A stretch of DNA of 64,000 nucleotides from Caprimulgus europaeus. Taxonomy: Eukaryota > Chordata > Aves > Caprimulgiformes > Caprimulgidae. Location of the stretch: assembly GCA_907165065.1 (NCBI GenBank), contig OU015544.1:310001-374000 (forward strand), read 5' to 3'. This document shows, one piece after another, positions 12,191-26,188 of the stretch. The position numbers were made by a program, and so were the translations under genes. The notes beneath the pieces are model-generated. The model had not been told where the DNA came from and did not search any database. It saw nothing but the letters and a program-made list of their open reading frames with translations. Position 1 is the first letter of the stretch, and each line of letters starts with the position of its first letter.

Positions 12191-13430
12191 GAAGCCCAAA
12201 CAGAAAAGTCACTGTGGCAAGCAGTAGGGCTAGTAAAAGCCAACTAACATAAAGGTACACCCTAGCAGTAATCTAGGATGGCTTGAAGCTCAGTGTTTTG
12301 TGTGGGTGTTGGTTTGGTAAGTGCAAGTTTAAAAATCAAGCTCTTATTTTTTGACTCTGTGCTTAAGAAACCCAAAAAGCTTAAGTACAGTTTAGCCTGG
12401 TGATAATGGTTCTGTCTACTTGCATGTTAAAATAGAGAAATGCAGTGGTCTTTCTGTAATTTTGAACTGAAACTATCTAAGTCTGTTCCTTGGTTTACTG
12501 AGGTGAAGGCACAATCCAGGAAGAGTGAGGGCCATGACACGCTGAGAAAAACTTACCTGAATAACCCTCATAGTTTACTTAAACCTCTGTCAGTTTGCTG
12601 CAATGCTACTGTCACAAGGACTAATTTCCATTAGACATCTTTCTCTCCTGAACAGTACATACTTCTCTCTCTCCAGGCAAAACCCTGTGGCTTTTAGTCG
12701 GTGTCCCACGAGCGTTTGTCAGTGTACACCTGTGGTGTCTCCGGGCAGTGTGCCGCGCTGGTCCTGCTGAGGTGGCTGCCATTGTAGAGACGATGTTTGC
12801 TGGGAAAGGACAACTGTCTCAGACTGGACCTGCAGGTTTAGAATGAGGCAGCCAAGCCAGGTCACAAATCTCTGAAGTCCAGAAACCTCCTGTGTGAGTG
12901 TCCAGAAAAACAGCTTTCGGTACTTGAATAATCTTAATTTCTTACTAGCTGGTGAAACAGCTGGTTACCAGGGGGACTGATGGATGTTGGGCAGGAGCAC
13001 TGCACACAGGGGCTTGCCTCATGGTAGAGAAATAAGCCTGAGGCTTTTGGTCCTAGTGCATTACACCTGAGTCCTCCCAGGAAACTGTGTTTTACAGTTG
13101 GGGTTTTTGTTGTTATTTGGACTCAAAGAACTCTTGATGTAATAGAAACTGTGACATACGGTACCCTCAAAGCCAGAGACTTCTGGGGTAGCTGGTGAGA
13201 GAGATGTTGCTGATAAAGCTGGCAGTGACACGCACTTCAGGTCCTGTAAGAGAGGGAGTTTGTGTCTTTCCCTGCTGCTGCTGAGTGGTCTTGGTGCCTG
13301 ACCTGTAAAGTGGGCTCCAAGCCTGTAGGGACAAAAACCAGGCGGTGACAGTGAGATGTAGCTGGGTAGAGGATCAAGTGCTGGATAGTTTTTCTGAAGT
13401 TAAGTCAACACTATAAATCAAACTGCAGGA
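12190..13430. other. Unique non-coding DNA
   Basis: Mixed composition, no open frame above about 65 codons, and no recognised repeat. A minus-strand donor (CAG|GTAAGT, GT near 12557-12556) stands alone, without a plausible acceptor to its right. Confidence 0.5.
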
Positions 13431-13620
13431 GGACCATGATTTAATTCATTAACAGTTAGGAGATTAATTACAGCACTATTAAATATTTGATTAAATTAAA
13501 ACTAAGGTATTTAAACATTGTTTTCAAATAATGTTTTCTCATTAATCAGAATGGCTAAATGCTTAAATTAATTAAAGTGTGGGTTGTTGGTAAAGAAATA
13601 AACCCACATGCATTTTTCTT
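13430..13620. promoter_or_regulatory. AT-rich homeodomain-motif island, candidate enhancer
   Basis: About 190 bp contain many TAAT/ATTA cores, including ATTAATTACAG, TTGATTAAATTAAA, CATTAATCAG and TTAAATTAATTAAAG. There is no open frame, and sharp compositional borders separate it from GC-richer DNA on both sides. This clustering is typical of conserved developmental enhancers. The function is inferred from composition only. Confidence 0.38.
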
Positions 13621-16600
13621 CCTAGGGTGCTCTCAGACTTTTCCCACCACACTACACAGTAGAGATGAATAATCACAGCTGTTGCCTTCCACAGGCAGAG
13701 CTGTTATTTTTCTGGATCTGTGGGCACAGCTGGACTGAGAGAGTCTCAGACCAGACAAGCCCCAGGTCCGTCTGCCACCCCAGTCCTCAGGTACCCTATT
13801 CCCAGGTCTGTGCTCATTAGTGAGATTTAACGCCTTCTGGGCTCATCACTTGAGGAATCCTGTAATGCACTTCTGAAGGGAGAGATCCTGATGGCTGGTG
13901 GCACGCTGCCACGCACAGAGGAGGACAGGACAAGGCAGGCAGCAGCAGAAACCCAGCAGACACCCCTGTGCCACTCCTCTCCAGCAGCCCTGCAGCACGT
14001 CTGCACGAGGTGCTCTCCCATGTGGGCTTGCTGGGATGTCCATGAGCCCAGAGAGATGTGGGCACTACAGGCTGCTTCGAGACCCCTCTGCACATCAGCT
14101 GAGGAACCCGAGAGTATCTTGGGTGCTTTGACTTCTGAAAACATTTGAAATCAAGGAAGTTCATAATCTCCTAGCTGTCTTCATCTCAACAGATGGGTGG
14201 GCCTCTTTTCAGTGATGTAAAGACTTCACAGCACTCTAAAGGAGCATAAAAATGGGATTAAATGCCACTTACATCCATTATTACCCACAGGATAAATGAG
14301 AGTTCTGTGTGTAAGGTCAAATGCTGCTAAAGTTATGCTGGGCATTTTTCCCCATAATTTTTTTATGAAGGAAGGCAATCCATCTTCCTCCAGAGCTGTG
14401 GAATTCCCAGTCATCTGGAATGCCCTGTGGTGCAGACTGCTTGTAATGGCCATGGTCGGTAAGCACTGCAGGTGACACAAATAAATGTCAAGTAGAAAGC
14501 TGGAATTAAGATAAAAATTCTTAAACATCTCGCTTGTATTGTTGTATGAAGCAAATAGGATTACTTCAGAGTCAGAGCCAGGCTCTTAAAATGTAATTTT
14601 CTATGTAAGAAGGTAAGTGTGGAAACCTCAGTGTGATGGATGCCTTCACAACAATCCAGAGGATGAGCCATTTTCCCCTGCAGAAGTCAAACGCGGGAAG
14701 CAGAAAACATTTCTCCACTTTCATTGCACCATTTGTCATTATTACAACACCCTGCATCAAGAGTTAATTAAGACTTGTATCCGTTCTGTCTCTGCAGATG
14801 ATCAAGAGCCAGGCATGCCTTCGCACGTTTTGGGCTGGAGCAGTTTTTGTGTCTGTAGTGTTCCATGCCTGTTACAGAGATGAGAGGGATAAATCCTCTT
14901 AAATTCTCTCCCTTCTCAATTTATCCTGTCTCTTTGCCTCTGTCTGTCCCATGGCCTGCTGTCATTGCTCTAACAGGACAACAAAGGCTGTCCTTGCAGA
15001 GGAGTTGCAAGGACCTGGGGATCCTCTCCCCGCTGCCCAGCCGCCATGCCACTGCCCAATGGGCACCTGTGAGATCTTGCACCCATTAGGCAAGTGTGTT
15101 ACGGTTCGGATTTACCAGAGGAGGAACAAATGTGTGGAATTCCTTCCCATACAAATGTGGTCCCTGGCAAAAACTCTCAGAACTAACTCTCAAATCTAAA
15201 TCTGAGTAAGTGAAACGTGAAGTTTAGACTGTATGGTTCATTTTAATTCTAAATTTATTTATGACCTACTAAAGATGACTGGAAGCACCAGCTTCACTGA
15301 AGCTCATTTTAAATCTCCTGTGTTCACTGGGCGCTGTGAGTTTGCTGCTATCCTTGTCACTACTGTTAGTCTTTAATCCTGCACTAGGAGAACTTGCAGT
15401 ACCTCGGGTCCTGAGCACCAGCTTGGACGTAAGGACAGATGGTCCTCTCATCACTGGGGTTTCCTCGTTTAAGCTCCCCTGCATCATTTCAGATTGACCT
15501 AGTTATGACAGATTCACTTGTAAGGCTTAAATATCTTGAGTTTATTCACCTTCTGCCACCGTGGAAGAGGAATTTCCAGTCTCTTGGCACCTGAAATGTT
15601 TTTCTTTCTGGGTGTTTTATTTTATACTCTCTACTGGCATGAAGCTCTGATTGCTGCTATAACCACGTAAAGACAATGTGAAATAGTGATCAGCTGGTGG
15701 AATTAAAGTTAACTGAGGTTGATGAAGAAAAGCATTTGAGCCCAGATTCCCAGTCACCTTCTTATCTAGTTTGAAATCAAACCAATCTGCTTAACTGCCT
15801 CCTTGCAAAACAGCAGCTGCTCAACCTCCCTTCCTGTGGAATACTTCATGGAAATAACACATGTTCATGGTGGTGCAGTGACTCTGTGAAGCAAAAGCAA
15901 GAAAAATGAGTAAGTAGAAGCTGGGGTTACATAACAGTTTTGAAAAACAGACCTTAAACATCTTTTTTTTCTTTTTTCTAAAAAAAAAATGTTCCAAAAG
16001 AATTGGTTTTACTGTCCAAAAAGGATTATTGAAGCCTATTAAGGAAGCTGATTTTCATGCGTTTTATGATCTGACCTTCTACCAGCAGTACACTGAAAAA
16101 ATAAGGGGTAAAAAAAAATAAATACTTGAAAACCAAAAGGAAGAAAGGCAAGAGCATGCATTGCCATGATGTGTGTTTCTTTCCTTTGACCTGTTGTTCT
16201 TCGTTGCCACCATGAAGTAGTAACAATGGCTATATTGAATTACAGTATGTGTCAACAGGCATTTGATTTTAACAGAATGAATTATTACCACATCATTTGG
16301 ACTTTTCTGCTCTACTAATTTTGCTGCATCTTCTATTTTGGTCATTTGCCCTACATTTTAAAAAGCAAATTAGTGTCCCACATTTCATCTCCACTGGGTT
16401 GAAAGGGTCTGTGTTGCTGTTCTCCAGTCCTTCCACTGCAGGCATTTTATCTTGCTCTGCTCTGTTAAGCAGCTGCACTGAGGGTCAGGCAATGAACAAT
16501 GTGAGGCTAGAATTCAGATAATTTTCACTTCCATTTGTTGCATATTATTTACATCTAGTAGTATTTCCAGGCATCTCTTGATTAGTTCTGCCAGCAGCCA

Positions 16601-19600
16601 GTGTACTCTGGCTGTGTTCACCTTTGTTTAAAAATGCCATGCTCAGATGAGTCAGAAGGCTGTTGATGCGAGCAGGAGTATGGAAAAGCAAGTATGACTA
16701 AACCATTTTCCCACTGGTATTGTCCCAGTGCGTGTGAAGTCTCTCGCCAATAACAAGGGTGAAAGATACTGAAAAAGGCCTTATGTGTAATGGCACACAG
16801 AACCGTGATACGCACGCTACAGGCAAAGGGACTGTGGAAGAGAGATCAGGATCTGTCCTCAGCTGGTGTGAAAACAGCTTAAGTGTCCAGTTCTGCTTGC
16901 TTCTGCGCTGATGAACGCGAGCCAGTACTTAGGCCTTATTATTTCTGTTACCTGCTTATGCCAATGGCTTTTGCACGGAAGCAGGAATGCTGTGTAATCA
17001 CCACTCATTGCGTATATCCCTACTGGAATAGCTAATCCTTTGGTTTTGACATCATAATTAGCAAGATAAAAATTATAATGTTCCCAAACCAAAGACTATT
17101 TCAGAAGAAGGGAAAAAACCTGCACAAAAACCTCAGCTAGAACTGATAAACTTTAGATGCAGAAATCTAGTTTTTATGCAAATACCCTAATTAAAGAAAG
17201 AAGACAGCATCTGCAGAGAATAAATGCAATGCAAGTAGGATTGTTTTCAGACAAAACAGGTTTTTTCTGCGCTCTCCCTGTGGCACCAGCGCGTCTGGAA
17301 GTCCCTCAGGACTGATGAAGCTCGGCAAGCAGGCAGTGATGTATTTGTGGTGGTAGTGGAACCGGCAGTGACACTGCAGCGAGTTGGAAATGTGTCTGTC
17401 AAAGCTGCAAAGGTTTAAATAGGAATGATGAGAAATCTGTGTGTGGGAGGCTGGCCCATCTGCGGTCCGTCTCTAATAAATATGCCAGTCCTTACCTTTC
17501 ATCAGCATCAAGCGCATACAGGGGACAAGTGCATATGCTGTGTCTATTTTCTACCAGTTATCTCAGTGATTTATTATGCCTTTGCTGGAGTCCTGGTGAC
17601 ACTAATTGCTACGTACTGTTGCTGTGATGGTGACAATAGAGTTTAGAGGTGATGGCTGGGTGTCAGGGCCTTGCGACATAGAGCCTGGATAAGGGCAGAG
17701 CCTGCCCAGGGGCTTGCAGACCAAACTCCAGCCATACAGAGACCCAAAGGCATCAATTCTGGTCTGCAGTAGCTCCTGAAACACTGTGGGGCTGCACATA
17801 GGATGAGATTTATCTTGTTAAAACTTAAGTATCTGAAAGTGAAGGGGCTATCTCCATTGTTAATTGAGAGAGATCCCGTTCGGGAGGCAGATCTGTTTTG
17901 GGATGCAGCACTTTCTCAGAAGAGGCATCATGAGCTCCAGAGTAAGACTGGGCACAGGAGAGTGCAAAGGCCCCTGAAAGCCCTTAAGGTTGTCATGCCT
18001 AAGTTTTATTTTTGCAGTTTTAAATCACTATTTAGTGCTCATCCCTTTTCTCTCCCAATTCCAATGAGACTAAAGGTCTGATTTGAAGTGGAAAAGGAAT
18101 TGCTTCAAAACCTGCTGTGTTGAGAAAGACCAAAGGTGTTGCTACTCAATTTTTGTCATCCTGATACCTCAGTAAGTGTTGCGGTGCGGAACAGCGAGGG
18201 GCTGGTACCTTGTGGCTTGTTATGGGCTTGTAATGACACAAGAGACTGCAGGGGGGAACAGAGCTCCAACATCTGTTTCTGTCCTGTGTTTTGCAGTAAA
18301 TTACCCCTTCCAAATTAAATGGAATTTGTAAAACAAAAAAGCTCAGAACAGCCCTATTTATGTTCTTTTTTTTCCCCCCTCCCCATTTAGAGAATAGTCC
18401 CTTACTCCTTTCACAAGCTCCAAGCCCGCCTTCAGGTGGGAACTGATTCTGCTCTTCCTGCTGTTAGTGGGTCCCAGGGGCTGGTGGGCAATCGGCCGCA
18501 GGGACTGTCCTCCCCTGGATCCAGATCAACTCTGACCCTCTCTCTGCTGCTGCTGAGGCTGTGGATGTCTGCAGCACCCCTGTTTGTCCAAGCACTTTAG
18601 GGCAGCAAGAGAGGGGCAGCAAATTTATGTGCTCAGGGTGGTGGGAGCAGGGGATGCAGCGTCTTTTTTGCACCTGATCCTCCACCTTACCGCTGTCCCT
18701 GGAGGCTCAGATCCAGATCTGCCACTTTGGGCACAGCAAGGCCATTTTAGCCGTCATCCTCCTCCCAGCCACAGCATTTCTGCTCGTTCTGGGCGGCAGT
18801 GGGCAGGCTGGCTTGCTGCCATCCTGGAGGAGAGCTGGTGGAGCTGCTGCCAGCCCTGCCAGGAAGGAGCCACTTCTGTCCCTGCCGGCATTGCTCTGCA
18901 GCGGTGGGAGACACCGACAGCTGTGCAGTGCTCCAGGCCTGGGTGAGTTGCAGGGCTGAAACAGGATGGCTGTGTGTGGCTGTGTCCCCGGGGTGACAAC
19001 AGACACCTTGGCCCACGGCACTCCTGCAGAGCCCATAAGATCTGTGGGGGCTGGGGATGCTTCAGCTTTGTATCGTGTTGGGATGAACTTTAAATATCAT
19101 GTAACTGGCTGTTCTCTGTTAATTTCTGTCTGTGGTATTTAGGGCCAGCTTCTCCCTGTGCAAGTGAGCCTAACATCAGTGTCTCCCTTTGGAGTGACAG
19201 TAACTGGCAGCATTTCAGAATATGACCTGCATTAACAGGGCCCTGCTGACCCTCTTCTGAGTGTGTATATATTTGTTTAAATGATTTGTCTACTGATATA
19301 TGGCAGCTTGGTGAAATGAGTTTTTACCACATTAACCTTTCAAGCACTTAAGTTCAGTTTCAGTGATTATTAGATCAACTTTGACAGAATATTGGCTATT
19401 ATCACAGCTTATCTCACATCTACTGTAGTACCATATTTCGAGTTTTTCCTGGAGCACCACCAACATCCTAGCATTTCGATCAAAACCTCAGTTTTCTCAC
19501 TCTGGTTTTACAAATGTCAGTTCTCAGAACAGTGCTTTTACTAGACTGCTGCCTAAATGCGTGTTTAAAAGCTTCCTGGCTCTCACAGAGCACAGGCGCT

Positions 19601-21234
19601 GTCTCCAAACACGTGAACCCCGAGCTCTCAGCTCCATCTGCTCAGCCCATGCCCAGCACGTGGCTGCCTGAGCTCTCCTTGCTGGCTCCTGTCCGTGTTC
19701 TTCTCGGGAAGTGCCCGTGCTCCCCCTTTGCAAAGCCCCTGGTCAGCGTGCGCCAGCTGAGGGATGTCCCCGCACGCTCAGGGGCCTCTGGTCTGGTGCT
19801 GCCGTGCACAGAAAGCAGGATGTCACTGGCAGTGGTGTCCATCTGCCGGGAGGCTCACCGGGAGCTGGGGCTCACCCCAACAGCAGCTCACCCTCCTCAA
19901 ACAGCCTGGCAGGGTGCGTGCTACCCACCGCTGTTGCTTTTTGCTCTGTTAGATGGAAAGCCATCTTGTTCCTTGCGTTCTTCTCCCTGTGAATGTATTA
20001 ATACCACATAATCAAGTGACCTTTAGCCTTCTTTTTAATAAACTAAAAGATGGAGGTCTTTAATCACTTGCTGTAGAGCATTTCCTACAGATCTCAATAA
20101 TTTTTCAGGTCCTTTCTGAGCTCCCTCCAGTGTTTTAACTGTTAGCAAGCCTGAGCCTCTAAAATATCTGAGTATCATCTCTAAGCCTCAGTCACATTTC
20201 ATGAACTTATGCCTGGTGTTTAAGGGATGAAAAAATAAGGGAGAAAAAGAAATGAAACTCCACACTTGTGCATAGGTAACATTAGCTGAGACATCTGGAT
20301 GAATATCATAGCTTGAAGTGGTTTTCATACTCTTGCTTCGGGTGTCTGAGAAGCAAATAGCCTCTCATTTAATTTATACTGTAATAAAATCTCCTATTCA
20401 TTTTAATAAAATTGAAGACGATAATTTTGAACGAAATCCCTAAGGCAGCTTCTCCATAAAAACTGACTCTTATTTTCTTTGCACATGTGCATCGCAATTC
20501 ATGTCTGATAACAGTGAACTGGGACTTCGTTTCTGAAAAGCTGAGGAATAGTTTTGAGGGAAGAGTGAAAAGAAACCCTTCACTAGAAAATAGGTGTTTG
20601 GAGAGTTCAACACGAAACCCAGCCCTGCTGTTGTGTTCATGTACTGTACAGCTGATGATGATGTGCTGCTTTTCCTCCTGTCCCCATCATGCTCATCCCT
20701 TGAGGTGACAGCATCTGGGTGACAAAAGGTGACGGAGGGGCAGGCTACCAGCCACACCCCAACCCCTTTTGCTAAGGCTAGCTGTTGTACAGGGTGTGCT
20801 GTTTGCTCATTGTATTGCTATCTTAAGGGAAATAAGGAATTATTTTTAGATTAGATTTCTGCAGTCAGTAAGATGTGAGTTGAATAGTGAATAAGCAGCC
20901 TGGAGGAAATTGCCTTGCCAGGGCGTGTAAGGATCTGGTGAAGGAAGTGCCAGTGCTCTCCATGGGAAAGAGCCCATTCCTTCTCCTGGGGGAAACAGGT
21001 CTCCTGCCCATGCAAAGTCAGGTTGCTTTTTTCTGCACGTTAGCTTCCCTCACAGCATGTTTTTCAAAGCAGGGCTTATTTTGGGTAGATGAAGAGTGGT
21101 TCTCTCTGCAGGTGATGTGAAAGCAAGCACTCCCCTTGATTGGATTGCTCCTTTACAGCAAGTCCTGTGGGTAGATGTGCTGTCTCTGTGTTGCAATCTG
21201 TGTGTCCATCAAGCACTCCAAAATTTTATCTTCC
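13620..21234. other. Unique non-coding DNA
   Basis: GC-richer patches at 13.8-14.1, 18.4-19.0 and 19.6-19.95 kb hold overlapping frames on both strands (up to 165 codons at 19514-20011). This is the pattern expected when stops are rare, not of genes. AT-rich stretches at 16.95-17.25, 19.28-19.45 and 20.38-20.43 kb resemble the regulatory islands elsewhere in the window, and one has an octamer ATGCAAAT at 17176-17183. A 15-nt exon-like element upstream, at about 11.08 kb, is too small to support. No repeat was recognised. Confidence 0.5.
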
Positions 21235-21440
21235 AGTTTTGCAACTGGAATGGGTCCAAATGGATATGCAGGAAATTACATCTAAGATCAGAAAAAAGTT
21301 TTCTGTGAGGGTGGTCAGACCCTGCAACAGGCTGTCCAGAGAGGTTGTGTGATCTCCATCCTTCTTGATATTCAAGACCCAACTGCTGGTGGTCCTGGGC
21401 AGCCTGCTCTGGGTGACCTGCTGGAGTAGGGGTGTGGAGG
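21235..21440 (+). mobile_element. CR1 LINE fragment, 5'-truncated, 3' part
   Basis: The segment contains a diverged version of the CR1 3' region: a block like CAGAAAAAAGTTTTCTGTGA, then GAGGGTGGTCAGACCCTGCA, AACAGGCTGTCCAGAGAGGTTGTG, a block on 'TCTCCATCCTT...GATATTCAAGACCCAACTG', then 'GTCCTGGGCAGCCTGCTCTGGGTGACC'. This is the sense orientation. The terminal octamer repeat is missing or unrecognisable, so the 3' end is probably also lost. CR1 is the dominant LINE of birds and other sauropsids. Boundaries are approximate, and divergence suggests an old copy. Confidence 0.88.
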
Positions 21441-24400
21441 CTTTTCACTGGAAATCATATATTTGACAATCCTCTTCTTCCCACCTCACTTCAGAAAGCA
21501 GTACTTTGTATTTAGAGTTGCAGGTAGTGGGGGAGATGTTATGGAGAAAGGACTGAACCTCAGTTTTGTCAAGAAATGTGCTGGGACTCCGCAGGCGCCC
21601 TGCTCAGCCCTGCCGGGGAGCCCACCTGTCCCATGTGTTTTGCTTCTTTCTCACTTCTCCATGAAGCTGCAATGCCTCAGGGCCCTGTCTGTGGCTGGAT
21701 GAGTGGTAGTAAATTGTCACAGCAGAGAATTGCTCTGGTTTCAGGTGTGATATTCTGTGTCACATCTACTGCAGGTGCCAACAGCCCAACTGCTGGCTGC
21801 CCGGGGGTTACTCCTGCACTGAGCTCAGTGGAGTCACTCCTCTGCTCCCTGCAAAGTCAGTCCTACCTGGAAGGAGGTCACAGAGAAGTGATGTGTCTCA
21901 GGAAGAGATCAGCAGTGTTGGGGAAAGCACCTCTGTGAGCAGCAGCACTAGGGAGGAGGATTTCCTTTCACCTAGAACTGCCGATCAGCCCGCTCTGCAA
22001 CCAACAGGCTGATTTGGGGTGAAACTTATCAGAACTCTGGCAACTTAGAGGCCTTGCTTTGTTGTCAAAGTCCTTGGAAAATGGGCAACAGGATAAAAAT
22101 GTATTAAAGAAAATGGGTTTGTGATGTGATGGAGGCTCTTAAGGTGACCTGCTGGCCAGCAAAGTTAAAGAAGAATGATTTCCTCAGGAACTTGGGCCAA
22201 AAACTTGTAGCGTTGAGCATTAGCACATCCCTCTCAGGCTCATTAACCCAGCGAAGCTGCGCTGCTGTGTGCCCACGCAGCACTTGAATCTGAGCACCCT
22301 CCCCAGCCAAACCCACCGCGCTTCATGGGGCGGACAGCCACCCTCGTCTTTGCAGCAGGTAAATAGCTTCTGCTAATGGAGCTGGGGTTTTCTGAGTCAG
22401 GCTTTTATTCCTTGAAAATGTAATACTGGGCTGTTTGTCAGTATGCTGAACACTAAATGGGCAAGGTGATCACGTCCCTGTTCCCTGGCCTGTCGTGTAA
22501 ATCAGGGAGGTGACATGTTTTCAGTCTCTGGGGGATAGTTTGTAGAACAGATGGAGGCTGTGAAGTGCAGGTGACATTGAAAGACTCATTTGAAAATCTC
22601 CCCCATATTAAGTTGGTTGTGGACCTAGAGATTGTCTGATTGTCTGTGAGTGTCCCAGTGACTGAAGATCTTAAATGGCAATTTAAAAATGCGAGTATGG
22701 AGAAGACTGCTTTACTGAGGCTCCTTTGAGACACATTTCCAGAGGTCTGGAGTCACTGGATAGGACTGTAATATGTTTTAAAAGCCTCATTCACGACCTG
22801 TATTGTTGCACATTGATGGAGGCATGGCCACAGATTAGAAATATAGAAAGACTTGGACTGGGAAATAAAGCCTAAGGTTTTTGTTACTTAGGTGGTACCA
22901 TCCATTTTGAGGTGAGTTTCAGCACGGTGAGGTACCTGCACCACTGCTGAGGTGCCTTTACCTCTGCTCACCTCGGAATTGCTCCCAGGCAGTGTGGAGC
23001 GGGGCAGCCCCACGACTTCCCGCCAGAGGCTGGCTGAGAAGCTGGAGTGTGCTCCCCTCCACAGCTCACGCTGCACCCCTCGAGGCTTCATCTGCCCCAC
23101 AGAGCAGTTTGAGCTCTGCAGCACTCGGCTGCTGGCACGGCCTTGATGTTCATTTTAGCTGAACAGCAATTTTCATCGTGTTCCTGGGGCTGGAGCTCTC
23201 CATTTTGCTGAGACGTTGCAGAAGCTGCCCCCATCCCAGCCAACCCCTCAAAGTGCTGCTGCATGTGTCTGATGTCCCGTCTGGGCTCCACAAACCCCGC
23301 TGATGCCAACACCTCACTGGGAGCTGGACTGATGCTCCTGTGACAGCCCCAGCCCATGCTCCCGGCCACAACCAGCCCAGGGCAGTGGATTGGGAAGCGC
23401 ATCTCCGTGGAGCCCTCAGGGAGCTGGAGAAGACACAGACACACCTGACAGCTACCAAGCACACACACACAGCAAAAAGGTGCAGCAGGAACAGAAATGG
23501 GAATTGATGACTTAAAACCCACGCCCATGGTTGCAGGGAGAAAGGGAGCGTGAAATTCTGGTCCAAAGAATGGGGTTTTTAGGCAGCTGGCTCCAGCAGG
23601 CAGCTCTGCCCTGCAGCTATGGAAACAGCCTGCAGGAGATCTTGTCGGTGTTGGTTTTTCACTGGATTTGTGTGTGTGTGACCGCGTTGTCATCAAACCC
23701 GAGTTAATATTCACTCCTCAAACTACCGGTTCTCCCTTTGGAGACCCCCACGGGCTTTGTGAGAGGAGAGGAGCAGGCAGAGGGGAGGCAGCATCTTCCA
23801 GCGAGAACCTTTCTCCCTGGTTGAATCAGTGAAGTTGATTTAGTCAAACCTCCAAATACGCCCCAAACAATGGGATGCTGTGTGGAGGCGTTCTGAGAAG
23901 GAAGTGCACGTCCTTCCTGGCTTTCGGATGACAATTTAAAAATATCCTTGATTTTCTATTTTTCGAGAATAAAGCTAAAGCCATAAACAGGAAATGCTTC
24001 TTTGAAATGTGTTGTGAAGATACAAGAGAGCTGAAGAAGCGCAGTGCCCCTCTGAGGTCACTGGGAAATGTTGGAACCACCAGGATTTCTTGAAAAAGTT
24101 GCCTGAAAAATCCTTTTTTAGCAGAACTTAGCTGTTGCTATAACTGATTTCCCTGGAATATGTTGTTTTATCTTTCTGTAGTTCTAATAGAAGTGACCTC
24201 ATTATGGAGGCAGCTGAAAAAAAATGTGGGCTTATGACAGATACTAATTAGGCTTGTTTTTCTCCAATGGAGGATGATTCCCTGGGGCTGGTGGGCGTGG
24301 GGAACGTGACTGGAAAGGAGCAGCAGCACTGGGGGGACAGGGCTGGACATCCTGTGCCCCAGTGCCACTAACTGTGCTGGGCACAGCAGGGAGGGGAGCT

Positions 24401-26186
24401 TCCATCTCATGTGTTTATGAAGGGGAAATGGCATGTATGTAGAGACAGAGAGATGTGATTGGGAATGGTGAACTGGAGGAGACTGACAGAGCGTGCCTAT
24501 CTAAAAATGAGAATTTGTGAAAATTGGTTCTTCTCATAGGTTCCAGCACATGGATTGTCCCAAGTGTGTGAAATGTGCCTGGTGAGGCATGAGAGCAGAA
24601 CGTCCTGGAAGGATCCTTCAGATGCTCTTTGCCTTCCTGCAGACCTCTGCCACCAGAGGGTCCTCTGCCCGGGGACCTGCTGGGTTGTCTGGCTGTGACA
24701 CCCATCTGCCTTTGGCCCCTCTCATGAGCTTTTAAATGTTCTGCTGCCTCTTTGTTTCTTTGCACCTGGACACTGTGGCAAAGATTTGTGCAAGGTTGTA
24801 CCTTGGCAACCTGCGTGATCTCCACTGGATTTCCTGCCAGGAGGGCCACAGCCCACTGCAGGCACAGAGGCGTGCCAGAGGTCAGGGAGCCAGGGGTCAG
24901 GGGATGGCGGATGCCAGGCCCTGTTGTAGACAGCTTCTTCATGTAACCTCGGACCAGACTCTGTGCTCCCCTCCTGCGGGAAGGGGACAGCAGAACTTTT
25001 CCTCCCTTGTGGCTTTGGAGGGTGATTACACCAAAGCTGCTGAGGTGGCTGGTCCCTCAGAGGTTGAGGGTTGTGGCTGCTGATAGCAGGGCGTGTAGCA
25101 GAGGCTCCAGTTCAGTAGCACTGTCCATGGCTTGTTAAATATTTTTATGTATTTATTTATTTATTGGAGATATACTTAATTTTTCAGAAGAATGAGTTAG
25201 CTGTTTTGAATGTGCTTCTCTGGTGTGTCCCTGATGGGGATGCAGGGATGCAGGTATCCTGTAAGGAAAGCAGACACCCAGACTCCCTTCTGTTTGTCTT
25301 ACTCATGAAGGCCAATTTTCTTCCCTTCCTTTATGTAATTGTCTCGTCCTCAATCTAATATTCCAGGTTTATGAGGAACAACAAATCAATACTCTCTTTT
25401 TTGAAAACTGCTGATTAATTAATTGTTGGTGTCTGCCTGCATGCTACAGTTGTATTAGATGTCAGCAATAATTAATTTTTAAATAAATTGTTCTTGCTGA
25501 TTTTTGAACACCAGCTCAGATCCCATATTTGCTGCATATTCATCTGAAGGAACATGAGGCTGTTCCCTGCTGGGTCGTATTCCTGACTGATGAAGTGATG
25601 AGTGGGCCCAGCTCACGGGGAAAAGAGGAAGGTGACACATCTGCACTGCAGCTCTGGGGAGACTCACAGCATTTTCATATTATGTGTGTTACTTTGGCCT
25701 CTGAGAAAGTGAAAGCGCATGCAAGAAACTGAGACAAAGATATATATCCCTTTGGAAAAAGAATAATCATCTTGCCCAATGTAGAAAAAAACCTGCAAGG
25801 TCCCCTTCTGCTGCTCTACAGACACATTTGCTGTTGTATCATATATACTTTGAAGGAAAATCAAACCTCAGCTTTTCTCTCTGGCATACAAATTACTTCT
25901 TGTTAAAAAACAAGTAGAACTGGGCTCTAATTGTAAGTTTTTAGAGAGACTACAGGATAAACGTGAAGGAAATAACCTACCCTCTCCTCCTTTCCTCGTT
26001 TGATGTCAAGGGGTATTTGAGATTGAATTCTGGGCTCTTCAGGTTGCCTCTTCCTAACATTACTGCTCAGAGCCTTCCCCTCTCTCTGTGTATAGTGCAT
26101 ATACAGTGTAATTCTTCCATTTATGTAAGCTCTCATCACGAAACGTGCACGTAAAAAAATCTCTAGTGGGTATAGGAGTGAGATAT

Positions 26187-26188
<2 letters not shown>
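21440..26188. other. Unique non-coding DNA
   Basis: The minus-strand frame at 23088-23714 is the longest in the window (208 codons). It lies in GC-rich sequence, overlaps an equally open frame, and has no recognisable domain, so I treat it as chance. The segment also holds a short CA run at 23460-23471, a (TTTA)n run at 25151-25165 and a CTCF-like site at 24648-24664. No other element was identified. Confidence 0.5.
24648..24664 (+). promoter_or_regulatory. CTCF-like motif
   Basis: The sequence TGCCACCAGAGGGTCCT matches the CTCF core pattern CCACCAG(G/A)GGG with few deviations. A single core match occurs by chance at appreciable frequency, so occupancy cannot be inferred. Confidence 0.3.

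Noticed and set aside
23088..23714. 208-codon open frame on the minus strand, the longest in the window
   Set aside because: GC-rich sequence with another long open frame overlapping it, no recognisable domain, and no splice or promoter context. Stop-free length alone is not evidence here.
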